Below the pieces are notes generated by a model, which was given only the letters and a program-made list of their open reading frames with translations, ran no database searches and was not told the DNA's origin. Made by a program: the position numbers and the translations under genes. A stretch of 64,000 nucleotides of DNA, from positions 434,001-498,000 of the forward strand of contig CDRNVI010000029.1 in the NCBI GenBank assembly GCA_977017575.1, in the 5' to 3' direction. The DNA comes from Paramoeba atlantica (lineage: Eukaryota > Discosea). Of this stretch, positions 40,198 to 50,023 are shown one piece after another (the first letter of the stretch is position 1; every line of letters starts with the position of its first letter).

Positions 40198-41595
40198 ATG
40201 TCTAGCAATACAATTGTACTTCCTTCAGCCAGCGATTGGAATCTCTACGCGGCGAAAGTGACGGGAGAGGTAGCCACAGATGCGGTTCCTGTAGATACTC
40301 AAACACTTCCCACTGACTCACATCAACCATTTCCTTCTCCTTCCTGGAATCCACACTATACACGCGATTCTTCCGATGATACAAAGTTTAACCTTTCAAG
40401 TGGATTTGCAACGGGGTTAGAGAACGCCATTCGTAGAAGTAATAACATCCATGATGTGTCCCCGTTCCTTTCTACGGTACCAACTGCTTCATTGCCTTCT
40501 TCGTTGTGCAAAGTGACTTACGATATACTTTGTGATGTTTGGGCATGCGATAAAGCGCGTTATTTTCATTCTGCTTTTCGTACCATACGTGCAACTCTCA
40601 TATTGGGAGTAAATTTTGGTGTAAGCTGTGGATCAAACCACATGGAAAAAAGTGATGAAAAGAACTCGCAAGCCATGGAGTTGAATCTTGCGTGGCTTGA
40701 AAATGCAATTATTTACGTCCTAGAGCAAGCACTGCTGACCAATTACTTATCTACAGACATCGCAACTAGCGCGCGTCAAATTTGGCAGAGCATGCCGGAG
40801 ATTTGGCACAAGCATGGCATAACTCCACAGCGTCCGTACTTAAGATACGGCAACTCTATCAGAGAGCTGGAAAAATTTCACAAGACTCTTAGCCCCCCCG
40901 TCGAGGAGGATAAATATTCACCTAAACACCTCTATCATGCTGTTAAAAGTTTCGATGTCGATCATGGCAATACCTTCGGCTCAGGAGTTGATGCCATTCC
41001 AGGGTATAGCAAAGTTGTTCCTTTTCCAATGGACCTGATTAGGATCGACGCTTCGGTTAAGGCGGGCACAGAATACGCTACAGTATACGACCTGTTCCAT
41101 GACGTACAACTGATGCTCACTAACGGCAAAATTTACAATGCACCAGATACCCCATACTACTCTCGATCTGCAAAACTGGAGACGTTTCTGAAGAGATACA
41201 TGGATGATCTCTTTGACGGCCATGTAACTGATGAATCGCTTTCTCTTTCTGAGGGGAGCTCGTTCCGTGCCCATTATCAAACCTACTTAAAACAGAGAGT
41301 ACTATGCGCCCGACTGCGGCTTGGAAATAAAGAGCCGCTCTCCGCACTACCAAAGAAAATCACAAAATACGTCGAGAAGGTAAAAAATATTCTAGAGCGT
41401 GAGTGGTATCATTCGGACTCGGATGCAGATAGCATCCACCTTGATTTCTCATGTATTGAATGCGTCATCCTTGATGAATTGTGTGACATAGAACTCGAAA
41501 GCGTTGAACACATGGTGCGTCAAGTACTACGTATTACACCACAGGGTCGCATGTACCTCAATACTCATCCCTTTTTCACGCAGTCTCAAAAATAG
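40198..41595 (+). CDS. Bromodomain-like protein
   Basis: The 465-residue protein has no motif in its first 240 residues apart from helical character. Residues about 275-340 read as a bromodomain: YSKVVPFPMDLIRIDASVKA (the ZA-loop region with a PMDL block), then TVYDLFHDVQLMLTNGKIYN, which contains the acetyl-lysine-contacting Asn before A-P-D-T-P-Y, and a last helix SAKLETFLKRYMDDLF. The N-terminal VPFPMD wording deviates from the usual F..PVD, so peptide binding is likely but not certain. The C-terminal 100 residues are unique. A chromatin role is inferred from the domain only. Confidence 0.7.
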   Translation: MSSNTIVLPSASDWNLYAAKVTGEVATDAVPVDTQTLPTDSHQPFPSPSWNPHYTRDSSDDTKFNLSSGFATGLENAIRRSNNIHDVSPFLSTVPTASLPSSLCKVTYDILCDVWACDKARYFHSAFRTIRATLILGVNFGVSCGSNHMEKSDEKNSQAMELNLAWLENAIIYVLEQALLTNYLSTDIATSARQIWQSMPEIWHKHGITPQRPYLRYGNSIRELEKFHKTLSPPVEEDKYSPKHLYHAVKSFDVDHGNTFGSGVDAIPGYSKVVPFPMDLIRIDASVKAGTEYATVYDLFHDVQLMLTNGKIYNAPDTPYYSRSAKLETFLKRYMDDLFDGHVTDESLSLSEGSSFRAHYQTYLKQRVLCARLRLGNKEPLSALPKKITKYVEKVKNILEREWYHSDSDADSIHLDFSCIECVILDELCDIELESVEHMVRQVLRITPQGRMYLNTHPFFTQSQK

Positions 41596-41876
41596 AAGGT
41601 AATCTGGGTGATGTAAAGGTTCTGTGATTCATCTTGGTGACAAAAACCTTAATCTTTGTCTTATTGCGCTTTGAAGCGCTACCATTGTAGTTCGTATTTT
41701 TGGTAGTTATCTAACAATGACATCACATTTTGATAGTGCCAAAAACAATATCGGATGTCTATTCTAACTCGAATTATTTTAACGGAACGTATTACCGTTA
41801 ACAAAATAGTGATGAGCATTAAGCTTTGTTGTTATACATGAAATAGTTAGTTTTAGTAGAAGCTGGAACACTTTTA

Positions 41877-42362
41877 ATGACTGTGCAATCCGCCGATCAA
41901 GAGCTAATTCAGGTGCAGGTTATCTTAGCTGCACAGCGGTTTGTCGAAAAGTACTACAAGACCATCGATACGGAAGATGCCGAAAAACGACTTCGTGATA
42001 TGATCGCGATGTATGCCAATCCAGGAAGTGTGATAATCTGGAATGGACACACAAGTTTGTCTGCCCCATCGCCCCATGACTTTGTAAAAATGATGTTAGA
42101 GGTAATGCCACCAACTAAGCACACAATTCAAAACGTGGATGCACTTCCCTTGCCAGGATGCGTTGGTGGAGATGTCTTTATTGCCCACGTGGTTGGGTCC
42201 GTTGTCTACGACAAGGATCATTTTCGCACCTTTTATCACAGTTTTATTATACGAACGTTTGAGGGTAGGACCTATGTCATGGAGGACGATTTCAGGTGGA
42301 CAGGTGAAAAAGCTGAAAAGAAGAAAGCCCATATGCATTATGGCTACCCTCCACGACGGTGA
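41877..42362 (+). CDS. NTF2-fold protein, probable NXT1/Mtr2 or NTF2
   Basis: The 161-residue product spans one NTF2-like domain: AAQRFVEKYYKTIDTE (residues 20-35), MYANPGSVIIWNGHTSLS, then FRTFYHSFIIRTFEGRTYVM and EDDFRW. The wording YYKTID...WNG...FRW resembles the mRNA-export cofactor NXT1/p15 (Mtr2), which partners NXF1/Mex67; classical NTF2 (Ran import) is the alternative. Length exceeds single-domain human NXT1 by about 20 residues at the basic C-terminus (KAEKKKAHMHYGYPPRR). Confidence 0.75.
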   Translation: MTVQSADQELIQVQVILAAQRFVEKYYKTIDTEDAEKRLRDMIAMYANPGSVIIWNGHTSLSAPSPHDFVKMMLEVMPPTKHTIQNVDALPLPGCVGGDVFIAHVVGSVVYDKDHFRTFYHSFIIRTFEGRTYVMEDDFRWTGEKAEKKKAHMHYGYPPRR

Positions 42363-42648
42363 TGTACCAAATACGACTAGGAGAACACTATGAGAGTTTG
42401 AGGTTTACCGGGGGCAGTGTACTATCGTATGCTTACCAACTTCATGTCCTAATACTATCATACACACAAGAGTAATTGCACGATTTGGGTGTGCAAAAGT
42501 CAAAGCTATATTCACTATTTCTCGGTCGCCGCGTTACAATCAATGGGTAATAAAACAATGTACACAATGTTTCAAGTCCATGAATAACACTACCTTTCAC
42601 TCCAACACTTAAGGTCTTCTTTTCTACACCAAAACCATCCTTTTCTAC

Positions 42649-43950
42649 ATGTCACGAATCTCTGGCTTACACGCCCGCGAGGTGCTTGACTCCCGCGGAA
42701 ACCCCACCATCGAGGTAGAGCTCACCACCTCCATGGGCATCTTCCGCTCCAGCGTCCCCTCCGGGGCCTCCACCGGAATCTACGAAGCCTGTGAGCTCCG
42801 CGACCAGGACCCCACCCGGTTCGCCGGCAAAGGTGTCCGCCACGCCGTACAAAACGTCACCGAGCTCCTCGCCCCCGCCCTCATCGGCAAGGAGGTCACC
42901 CAACAGTCGCAGCTCGACGCCCTCATGCGCACCCTCGACGGCACCGCGAACAAATCCAAAATCGGCGCCAACGCGATCCTGGGGGTTTCCATGTCGATCT
43001 CCCGCGCCGCCGCGGCCCACCAAGGCCTCCCGCTCTACGAGTACCTCGCGAGACTCGCGGGGAACACCGACCTGCGTCTCCCGGTGCCGTGTTTCAACGT
43101 AATCAACGGCGGCCGCCACGCCGGCAACCCGCTCCCCTTCCAGGAGTTCATGGTGGCCCCCGCGAGGGCACTCTCCTACCGCGAGGGGCTCCGCATGGGC
43201 GCCGAGATCTACCAAACCCTGAAACGCCTTCTCCACGGCAGGTACGGCCCCGAGGCCGTGAATGTGGGCGACGAAGGGGGGTTCGCGCCCCCGCTCAACG
43301 ACACCGAGGCGCTGAAGGTGTTGGTGGAGGCCATCGAGGCCGCGGGGTACGCCGGGAAGTGCGTGATCTGTGTGGACTGCGCGGCCTCGGAGATGTACGA
43401 CCCCGCGACGGGGCGGTACGATTTGAACTTTAAAGGGTCCCCCGCGGAGGCGGTGGGGGCGGGGGTGCTGCAGGAGAAGTACCTGCGGTGGACGCGGGAG
43501 TACCCCGTGGGGTCGATTGAGGATCCGTTCGATCAGGATGACTGGGCGGGGTGGAGTGGGCTGACGAGGGCGATGAGTGGACGCGCGCAGGTGGTGACGG
43601 ATGACCTGACGGTGACGAATGTGGAGCGGATTGAGAGGGCGATTGAGGAGAAGGCGGGGAGTGCGCTGCTGCTGAAGATTAACCAAATCGGTTCCATCAC
43701 GGAGAGCATTCAGGCGTGGCGGCTATGTGTGTCAAAAGGGTGGAATGTGATGGTGTCCCATCGGAGTGGGGAGACGGAGGACACATTTATCGCTGACCTC
43801 GCCGTGGGACTTGGTACGGGGCAGATTAAAACGGGCGCTCCTTGCCGAGGTGAACGGACCGCGAAGCTCAACCAGTTGTTGCGCATTGAAGAGGAGTTGG
43901 GCGGCTCCGCGAAGTACGGGTGTCCTTCTTGGAAGGTGGCCAATAATTAA
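42649..43950 (+). CDS. ENO: Enolase (2-phosphoglycerate hydratase)
   Basis: Glycolytic enzyme converting 2-phosphoglycerate to phosphoenolpyruvate. The 433-residue product is full length: [45 protein letters not shown], metal ligands in [22 protein letters not shown] and TDDLTVTN, the signature [10 protein letters not shown] with catalytic Lys, SHRSGETED and [20 protein letters not shown]. The gene is far GC-richer than its neighbours. In the first ~215 codons synonymous choice is mainly C-ending (GCC, GTC, CTC, ACC); from about 43,260 to 43,700 it is mainly G-ending (GCG, GTG, CTG, ACG). The last 80 codons are AT-richer. Candidate acceptor AG at 42612-42613. Confidence 0.97.
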   Translation: MSRISGLHAREVLDSRGNPTIEVELTTSMGIFRSSVPSGASTGIYEACELRDQDPTRFAGKGVRHAVQNVTELLAPALIGKEVTQQSQLDALMRTLDGTANKSKIGANAILGVSMSISRAAAAHQGLPLYEYLARLAGNTDLRLPVPCFNVINGGRHAGNPLPFQEFMVAPARALSYREGLRMGAEIYQTLKRLLHGRYGPEAVNVGDEGGFAPPLNDTEALKVLVEAIEAAGYAGKCVICVDCAASEMYDPATGRYDLNFKGSPAEAVGAGVLQEKYLRWTREYPVGSIEDPFDQDDWAGWSGLTRAMSGRAQVVTDDLTVTNVERIERAIEEKAGSALLLKINQIGSITESIQAWRLCVSKGWNVMVSHRSGETEDTFIADLAVGLGTGQIKTGAPCRGERTAKLNQLLRIEEELGGSAKYGCPSWKVANN

Positions 43951-44398
43951 GCGCCTCTCTCAATGTGAGATTATAGATTTGGCGTAGAAAATATGTGGTG
44001 CTCGACCTCCATGAATGTTTTATAGATATTGGAGCAATCCGCGTAATGGTGTTTCGTTTTGACAGGACTAGAACTTCATGCTGGGCTTTTTTAAACGCTA
44101 TGCGCGTTCTTAACTAGAGATAATTCTTACGTCTGAAGATCTTTTTAAGTTCTCTTGACACTGGGCATCGCGTGTGGGCATATTTTGCTATTTTTTGGGA
44201 CTTCTGAGTTCGGAAGACTGAAACCTATGTGAATAAAAGAAAGTACACTAACCTTTGCTCTATTGATAACCCGAGAACGTTAGTGAATAGTAGGGGTATG
44301 TATTCCCGCTTTAGAAATGTACGTATCATGTTTTGCTACCTCATTCTAAAATTTTACAGCCTATTTTTCTCATAAATTTCCCACATTTCCCCATCCCC
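43951..44398 (+). other. Spacer with candidate acceptor of RRP42
   Basis: AT-rich spacer without genes. A tract ending ATTTTACAG puts an AG at 44358-44359, followed by a C/T-rich leader up to ATG 44399. Confidence 0.45.
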
Positions 44399-45382
44399 AT
44401 GACTACCTTATTCTCCCCCGGGGAGATCGCCTACGTACAGCAAAGCGTGGAACAAAACATGCGCAGCGACGGCCGAAGTCGTACCCAAATCCGCCACGCG
44501 GATATCTCCGTCGGGGTCATCTCCCGCGCCTACGGCAGTTCCCACGTCACCCTGGGCGAGGGCACGGAAGTCCTCGTCGGGGTCTACGGTGAGATTATCC
44601 CCAACCCCGAGGGCTCGCTCAGTATCCACGTCGATTGCACCCCCGCGGTCACCACCTGCTACGCCGCCGGCTCCTCCACCTCCTCCCTCTACCTCGCAAA
44701 AGAGGTTTTCACCCACCAACTCAGTTCCCATCTTAACGCGCTCTACGCCAGTGCCCCGCGAGAGCGCTCGGAGCTGATTCTCATCCCCGGGGGGATCTCT
44801 CCGGGTTCCCCAGCCGTCTCTCGGCCCTCTCCCTGGCCGATTCAGCCCGACCCCTCGAGACTTTCGCTCTTCCAAAGCTTAAGGCTCTCGGCGGACACCG
44901 CGTGGGGGCTAAAAATCGATCTCTCCGTCATGGCAAGCCTTGGGGGGAATGTCCCGCTCGGGGCGACGCTGGCCCTTAAGGCCGCGCTGTGTGACACGAG
45001 ACTGCCGAGGGTGGAGGGGGCGTTGGTGGGGGGAGAGGCCCGGTTGGTCCAGGAGGATCGACGGGCGCTGGGCGGGGCGTGGGAGGTCCCGCTGAGTACG
45101 CTGGTGCTGTGTACCCCGGCGCACTATGTCGTGGACCCGACGTTGCAGGAGGAGTCGGTGCCGGCGACGGGGGTTTTGGTGAGTACGGACCCCGGGGGGG
45201 AGATTTGGGGGGTGCAGACGACAGCGCTGGGGACACGGACGCAGAGTCCCGGGCCGTTGCCGGCGCAGGATTTGTTGTGCGTGGTGAGGGAGGCACCGGG
45301 GATGCTGCAAGCGGCACATGAGGAGCTGGAAGCGAGGCTGGGTCGTGGGAAAGGAGGGTCGGAGGGGAGTAGTGAGGCGTAG
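44399..45382 (+). CDS. RRP42: Exosome RNase PH-fold subunit RRP42 (EXOSC7-like)
   Basis: Non-catalytic ring subunit of the RNA exosome. The 327-residue product starts LFSPGEIAYVQQSVEQNMRS, then DGRSRTQIRHADISVGVISR and GSSHVTLGEGTEVLVGVYGE, the standard opening of Rrp42-type RNase PH subunits. The RNase PH catalytic residues are not conserved, as expected for this subunit. The middle is somewhat longer and divergent (Pro/Ser insert near residue 150). Like enolase, it is GC-rich with C-ending codons in the first half and G-ending codons from about 44,950, in sharp contrast to AT-rich flanks. The stop lies 33 bp before a transposon end. Confidence 0.85.
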   Translation: MTTLFSPGEIAYVQQSVEQNMRSDGRSRTQIRHADISVGVISRAYGSSHVTLGEGTEVLVGVYGEIIPNPEGSLSIHVDCTPAVTTCYAAGSSTSSLYLAKEVFTHQLSSHLNALYASAPRERSELILIPGGISPGSPAVSRPSPWPIQPDPSRLSLFQSLRLSADTAWGLKIDLSVMASLGGNVPLGATLALKAALCDTRLPRVEGALVGGEARLVQEDRRALGGAWEVPLSTLVLCTPAHYVVDPTLQEESVPATGVLVSTDPGGEIWGVQTTALGTRTQSPGPLPAQDLLCVVREAPGMLQAAHEELEARLGRGKGGSEGSSEA

Positions 45383-45415
45383 AGCTGTAGTGTGAGGTTT
45401 TGCGCAGGATAAATA

Positions 45416-46219
45416 CAGGGGTGTAAATTTGGATGTGGGGAGGGTCTAAAATGGGGGGCACATCACGTACCTCTGCCGCAAAACTGACGCTCCCAAGGAG
45501 CAGCAAGGTGAATTGGATGCATGGCATGGGGGGAATGGTGTTATGGTTTGGATAGCAGCGAGTCTTAAGCATGGGTTTCACCTTCACGTTTCTCCTTCTG
45601 TTCGTTCTCAAGGAAACCGAGGTACAGTGACGGGGGCTATTTGATGAAGCCATGAAGAAGCGTGGAGGGTTAATTTCTTACCTTAAGCGGCACCGTTCTA
45701 GCGTTATTGCAATGGATAACTGTACGGTGCACAATCTGGCCAGGACAAGCTTTCAAGAAACAGGAATTACTGTTCTTCCTTTGCCGGCAAAATCACCTGA
45801 TCTCATGCCCGTTGAAAATTTATGGTCCATAATGGACAATTTCAAAAATGGTTTGGCCCCTAGAAATCGTACAGATTTGATCATTGCGATCGAAGCAGCG
45901 TTTTAAGATCTTCAAACGACACATTCTATAGCCTCTGAAAACGCTATGAAGAGCTTTCGTAAGCGATGCCGTATTGTGATTGAAAAGAACGGCGGAAACT
46001 GCAATTATTAATTTTTTTTTCTATTTTTTCCCGTGCTTTAGAAAGTTGCAAATCGCATTTGGGGGCCCTTTGTCGAGGGGGCAATACCCCCTTGTGCCTA
46101 TCGCGGCCATGTTGCGTTCATGAGCCCTGTTCGAGAGTTCTCGAATGCGCTATTATTTTCCACAATTGGCCAAGTTTTACGAATTTTAGACCCCCCCCAC
46201 ATCCAAATTTACACCCCTG
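45416..46219 (+). mobile_element. Internally deleted Tc1/mariner-type element 2
   Basis: It is TA-flanked (45414-45415 and 46220-46221). The left end CAGGGGTGTAAATTTGGATG matches, inverted, the right end CATCCAAATTTACACCCCTG. The left TIR is cut after about 37 bp, whereas the right TIR runs more than 100 bp. It is the same family as 32910-33649 but keeps more of the transposase gene. Confidence 0.8.
45652..45906 (+). pseudogene. Tc1-type transposase C-terminal fragment
   Basis: An 84-residue fragment has VIAMDNCTVHNLARTS (second catalytic Asp) and, 32 residues later, PVENLWSIMDN (Glu). The N-terminal DNA-binding and first Asp regions are missing; faint upstream sequence (45450-45640) belongs to the same gene but is frameshifted. 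The D-to-E spacing is two shorter than classical Tc1 DD34E. Confidence 0.75.
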
Positions 46220-46381
46220 TATATACAATAGTAGTGAAATTTGCTAAAGATTTCCTAGAGATTAAATAAACTTCATATCGTGTACTTCAAATGTTTTAAA
46301 TTTGCGTTAGTTGCTATTTTATAATTTGGTTTTTTGCTCCTCTTTTGACATGAGACGGATGACAAACCTTTTTCTCTTTGC

Positions 46382-47554
46382 ATGTGTTTAGCAGGCATAT
46401 TATTGAACATCAGCGAGGAGATACCATTACTGATTTTTCAGAACCGCGACGAATTTGTTGAACGGGCGCGGACTGAAACTGGATCTTATGAACTTGAGTT
46501 GGAAAGCGGTATAGTATGTGCACGTGACGTTAGCAGGAACGTACGCCAGCTTTGCTTGGAACCGTTTCACGACTCGCAAAATTCGAAGCTAGATGAACCC
46601 CTCATCCACATTTCCGAGTTATGCTCCAAGAAAAGGAACACTCAATTAGGGAAAAAACTTTCTTCGGATATCTCGCTTCATAGCAGGGTCGATTTAGTAA
46701 ACGCGAATCGCACTTGGTTTGGTATTAATCCAAGTCGCTCTGCTTTTGCCTTTCTTACTAATATTAGAGGGACTGCTAATGGGAACACCACACGAGGGGT
46801 CTTAGTCCCGGCGGTTCTTACCGGGAATTTGCCACTCTTGAATACCGAAGCTGCACGCTTAGTCACATTTTCTGGGTACAACCTGTTTTACGGAGGGCTC
46901 ACACATCATTCCTTACACGGGTGTAAAGCTTGTTTGTATTACAAAACTCACGGTGCAATCACCAATTCTTCCAATACGAACACAAAAGCAAACGATGAAC
47001 TGGTGGACCCGTTAGATCCGGGTATACATGTCATTGGTAACTCAACTCTTAATGACATGAGTTGGCCACGTGTTGGTTTGTTGCGAAAGAGGATCGAAGA
47101 GAGATTAGTTCCTTGTCTACAAAGTCTCAGTAAAACAACTTTTGAGGAAGAGTGCTTAGTCTCAGCAGATGCAACATGCCGAGATTCTTCCCCGATGGAA
47201 ATCAAGCACATCATGAATATGGCTGCAGATCTGTTATGTGAATCATCTGACATAGATTCGAAAGCGTACCTCCAGTATACACGGGATACGGATTCTCTAG
47301 AGCAATATCTAAGAAAGGAAATATTCCTTAAAGGAGTTTTTATCGAAGGAAAGAAATACCAAACTTGTGCTCAAAACGTACTTTGCATTCACCGAAGAAA
47401 ACTTACTTGTAGTAATGGAGTCACGTCGACAAACCCTTTGTATCAGTATGAATATTTTTTTGAATCTTGGTACCGAACTACACAAACTAATAGTAATCAC
47501 GGAACCTGGGTAAAGACTAGATATAAAATAAATGTGGATGAACATGTAGAATAG
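46382..47554 (+). CDS. TANGO2/NRDE family protein
   Basis: The NRDE family (TANGO2, T10) is implicated in Golgi organisation, mitochondrial metabolism or haem handling; the biochemical role is unsettled. The 390-residue protein begins with the family's defining Met-Cys start, MCLAGILLNI, and the NRDE box QNRDEFVERA (residues 20-29). WFGINPSRSAFAFLTNIRG is near residue 115, and GIHVIGNSTLNDMSWPRV (near 217) corresponds to the conserved G..G.sN..ld.pWpKv block. The Asn-terminal nucleophile-like Cys2 is intact. Length exceeds the usual ~280 because of inserts at 55-100 and 185-210. Confidence 0.85.
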   Translation: MCLAGILLNISEEIPLLIFQNRDEFVERARTETGSYELELESGIVCARDVSRNVRQLCLEPFHDSQNSKLDEPLIHISELCSKKRNTQLGKKLSSDISLHSRVDLVNANRTWFGINPSRSAFAFLTNIRGTANGNTTRGVLVPAVLTGNLPLLNTEAARLVTFSGYNLFYGGLTHHSLHGCKACLYYKTHGAITNSSNTNTKANDELVDPLDPGIHVIGNSTLNDMSWPRVGLLRKRIEERLVPCLQSLSKTTFEEECLVSADATCRDSSPMEIKHIMNMAADLLCESSDIDSKAYLQYTRDTDSLEQYLRKEIFLKGVFIEGKKYQTCAQNVLCIHRRKLTCSNGVTSTNPLYQYEYFFESWYRTTQTNSNHGTWVKTRYKINVDEHVE

Positions 47555-47831
47555 GAGTCTCTGAAAGGAATCTAATTTTGTAAGCGTAGAGTCCACTCCG
47601 TAGGCCATTAAATTGGCCTTCATGTTGCTGTGTTAGAGACATCAATGGCGTTCCTTTATGAAATAATGTTATGGTTCACTATACTGCATAAAGGTGAGAT
47701 TCCTTTCTTTTTAACGTATCCCGTTTATCCTTTTATAGATACGTGTGGTCAAAAGGCGACGCAAGACAAGGTCACACCTGTTACCTCCTTCATACAGTGT
47801 AGCTCTCCACTGAGCAAGTGTCCATTGAGCA

Positions 47832-48647
47832 ATGTCAGCGGGAACGACTTTATCGTTCATCGTGGTATTCGGTCCTTCCATTCTGACTATTCCCTATTTT
47901 TATTGCAACCCGCCTTTGTTCATTCTTGCTTTACTTGGGGCTTTTGCGGAATTATGGAATTTACACGTTCTTGCTCTCCTGCAACTCATTTTCGCAAAGT
48001 TGTCGTACTGCAAATATATCGTTCTAGTGCTGTCTAACGCGTTCTGGCTTCTTCTTCATTGGACCCTTTACAGGGCTCTACAGCACGTTGAAGCCGAGTC
48101 AAATAAGCATGATCGAACCCTTATAAGTTCTCAGGATTATCCTCTTCCCCTTGGAGTAGCTTTCGGACTGGGCATTGGGTTAATGAAGGCGTTACTCTTG
48201 TATTGTGTTTCACCAGCGTCACTGTTCACGAAAGAGTTGTCTTGCCTTTACCGGGACTACCTCAGTGATCTTTACTCAGCCTCTCTACTCTGTAGCATCA
48301 AAATATTTTTGGAAGCGTGTTGGACATGTGCCCTCTTGGGATGCCTGTTTTTGATTGCCTCGGGAGAGAACACTACGCCCTCCATCGAACGAACAGAAAT
48401 AAGAAGACCGTTGAATTTCTCTCTCGAGTATTGGTACTCGTCGAACATATTTTTTGGGTTTATCCTTATCATGTTGATCGTTACTTTTCGCATTATTTTC
48501 GTCATCATGCAATCAAGTAAGGGGGTTCTGGGGAGTACATTTTTGGTGATTATAATGGGAGCAACCGTCTGTATTACTTTTAGTGTTTATTGGCGTTTAA
48601 GAAAAGTACGCCACGTTGCTCCATTAGGACAGGTAGCAAGTCCTTAA
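47832..48647 (+). CDS. APH1: APH-1-like gamma-secretase subunit
   Basis: APH-1 is the seven-pass scaffold of the intramembrane protease gamma-secretase (presenilin complex). The 271-residue protein has about seven hydrophobic segments and the family's best marker, LGVAFGLGIG (near residue 110). It has an N-terminal block resembling APH-1 (FVVFGPSILTIPYF) and a middle SDLYSASLLCSIKIFLEACW where animals have the TM5-6 region. I could not place the conserved intramembrane histidines with confidence. The start at 47832 fits the first hydrophobic segment. An overlapping frame (47630-48037) is a shadow. Confidence 0.7.
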   Translation: MSAGTTLSFIVVFGPSILTIPYFYCNPPLFILALLGAFAELWNLHVLALLQLIFAKLSYCKYIVLVLSNAFWLLLHWTLYRALQHVEAESNKHDRTLISSQDYPLPLGVAFGLGIGLMKALLLYCVSPASLFTKELSCLYRDYLSDLYSASLLCSIKIFLEACWTCALLGCLFLIASGENTTPSIERTEIRRPLNFSLEYWYSSNIFFGFILIMLIVTFRIIFVIMQSSKGVLGSTFLVIIMGATVCITFSVYWRLRKVRHVAPLGQVASP

Positions 48648-48824
48648 GAAATAGTGTTAAGAAATAGTGCGGTGTATTTTAGGTCCCGAACTAGCTTTTC
48701 TTTAGGCCAATTATTATTGGTACGCGCTGAAAAAACTTCTAAACTTGATTATAACAACATCGAAAGGAATACCCTGCAGCGTCTATACACTGTACACATA
48801 GTACATCGTCACAATTAGAAACTC

Positions 48825-49604
48825 ATGGATTCGACTTATGATTTTCTTCTGCCAGCGGACCCCGACGCCCCTGAAGTGCCATGGGCGTGGTCAGAATGGA
48901 CTACATGCCGTGCGAATCTATACTCTACGCAAGTTGAGCGTCAGCTCGAGGGTATAGAAATGGTTACCCGTTGGGAGCTACGAGCAGGCGACGCCACTCG
49001 CCTGATTGATCTTACCGCAGCGTTAGTTCGCGTTGGAGTGTTGCATGAGGAGTTAGCGGAGTCTCTTCGAATGCGCGTAAGGTACAAAGATTCCTCGGTT
49101 CCAGATTCGCTTTCTCATGTTATTTGCGATGCACGTGGTCACGTCCATGTGCTCTGTTTGGCCTACTCAATGGCATTGGTTCGTCTCGTAAATGCAATTA
49201 CGGATCATTTTCCTGTAACGCTGAACAAGGAGGGACGTAGTAGTGTGCGACAAAGGGCACAAGCGCGTGGGTTGCCACCGGAGCTAGTTACTCTTCGTCA
49301 CTGTGCGACACATACCGAACTACCAGCTCTCCAAGAACTATTGTGCTGCAAAAAGGTGGCAATGGATTATTTGTGGAAGATATATTGGAAGCCGCAATAT
49401 GATTTGTTACAAAAAGCCCGCAGGAAATATGAGTCTAGCAAAAGTTCGAAAAAGCGAAATTTGCAAAAGGACGCAAAGGAATATACTGGCGAAGATAAAA
49501 GTGGACTGACGCACAGCAACGCGACAAAAGATCGGGAAAAAACTATAAGCAGGGTAAGAGAAGAGGAGTGCAGTGATCCGCCTTCCCCTCCTGATTTTGA
49601 ATAA
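48825..49604 (+). CDS. LAS1: Las1-type HEPN endoribonuclease (ITS2 processing)
   Basis: Las1 cuts the ITS2 spacer of pre-rRNA together with Grc3. The 259-residue product matches the Las1 domain: VPWAWSEWTTCRANLYS (residue 19 on), GIEMVTRWELRAGDATRLID, YSMALVRLVNAITD and LVTLRHCATHTELPALQELL. The HEPN RxxxxH motif is present as R158-HCAT-H163, so the enzyme should be active. KVAMDYLWKIYWKPQY completes the domain. A short charged tail replaces the long C-terminal region of yeast and human Las1, so the protein is compact. Confidence 0.85.
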   Translation: MDSTYDFLLPADPDAPEVPWAWSEWTTCRANLYSTQVERQLEGIEMVTRWELRAGDATRLIDLTAALVRVGVLHEELAESLRMRVRYKDSSVPDSLSHVICDARGHVHVLCLAYSMALVRLVNAITDHFPVTLNKEGRSSVRQRAQARGLPPELVTLRHCATHTELPALQELLCCKKVAMDYLWKIYWKPQYDLLQKARRKYESSKSSKKRNLQKDAKEYTGEDKSGLTHSNATKDREKTISRVREEECSDPPSPPDFE

Positions 49605-50023
49605 GTTGCGCTTCTCAGACTACTGGCTCGCGGTACCTTGTTTTCTTGCAAGAATGATTTTTTCGGTCCCTCCATCTTACCTCAAGTGTAGGTTTGTTTC
49701 GAGAGACTTTTCCCGCATCCTACCGGGGATGTCCCCGACAATTTGCCGGGGAACTCCCATCTAATTAGCTTTGTTTTTTGGGGATGTTTTTAGCGATGTT
49801 TTTTGACTGGGTCACCAAGCGCTGATTTTACCAGAGCCGGACGACGCTGTGTTAGGAGAGTCAACGAAAATTAATTTCTACCGTTAAAAGAAACAAAAAT
49901 AGCTTTCCTTTCCTTATGCTAAGGTTCCTTAGAGTTTTTGCTCTTATTAGAATTATTCGTACTCAGAAAAATACATGATTTTCTTATACTGATTACCAAC
50001 GAGGTCATCGTTGCAAAAGCTCC
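49605..50023. other. Spacer, nothing recognised
   Basis: About 420 bp; a short CCGGGG/CCCCG inverted pair near 49723 and AT-rich DNA. No gene seen. Confidence 0.5.

Noticed and set aside
42667-43686. 339-codon open frame antisense to enolase
   Set aside because: It mirrors the GC-rich third positions of enolase; its translation is low-complexity Arg/His/Leu/Gly and the sense protein is unmistakable.
44909-45653. Long antisense frames over RRP42 (Pro/Arg/His-rich)
   Set aside because: Shadow frames caused by high GC in the sense gene; no domain and a Pro-rich artefact composition.
47630-48037. 135-codon frame overlapping the APH-1 start
   Set aside because: Different frame over the same DNA; Cys/His/Phe-rich shadow with no family, whereas the APH-1 frame carries LGVAFGLG.
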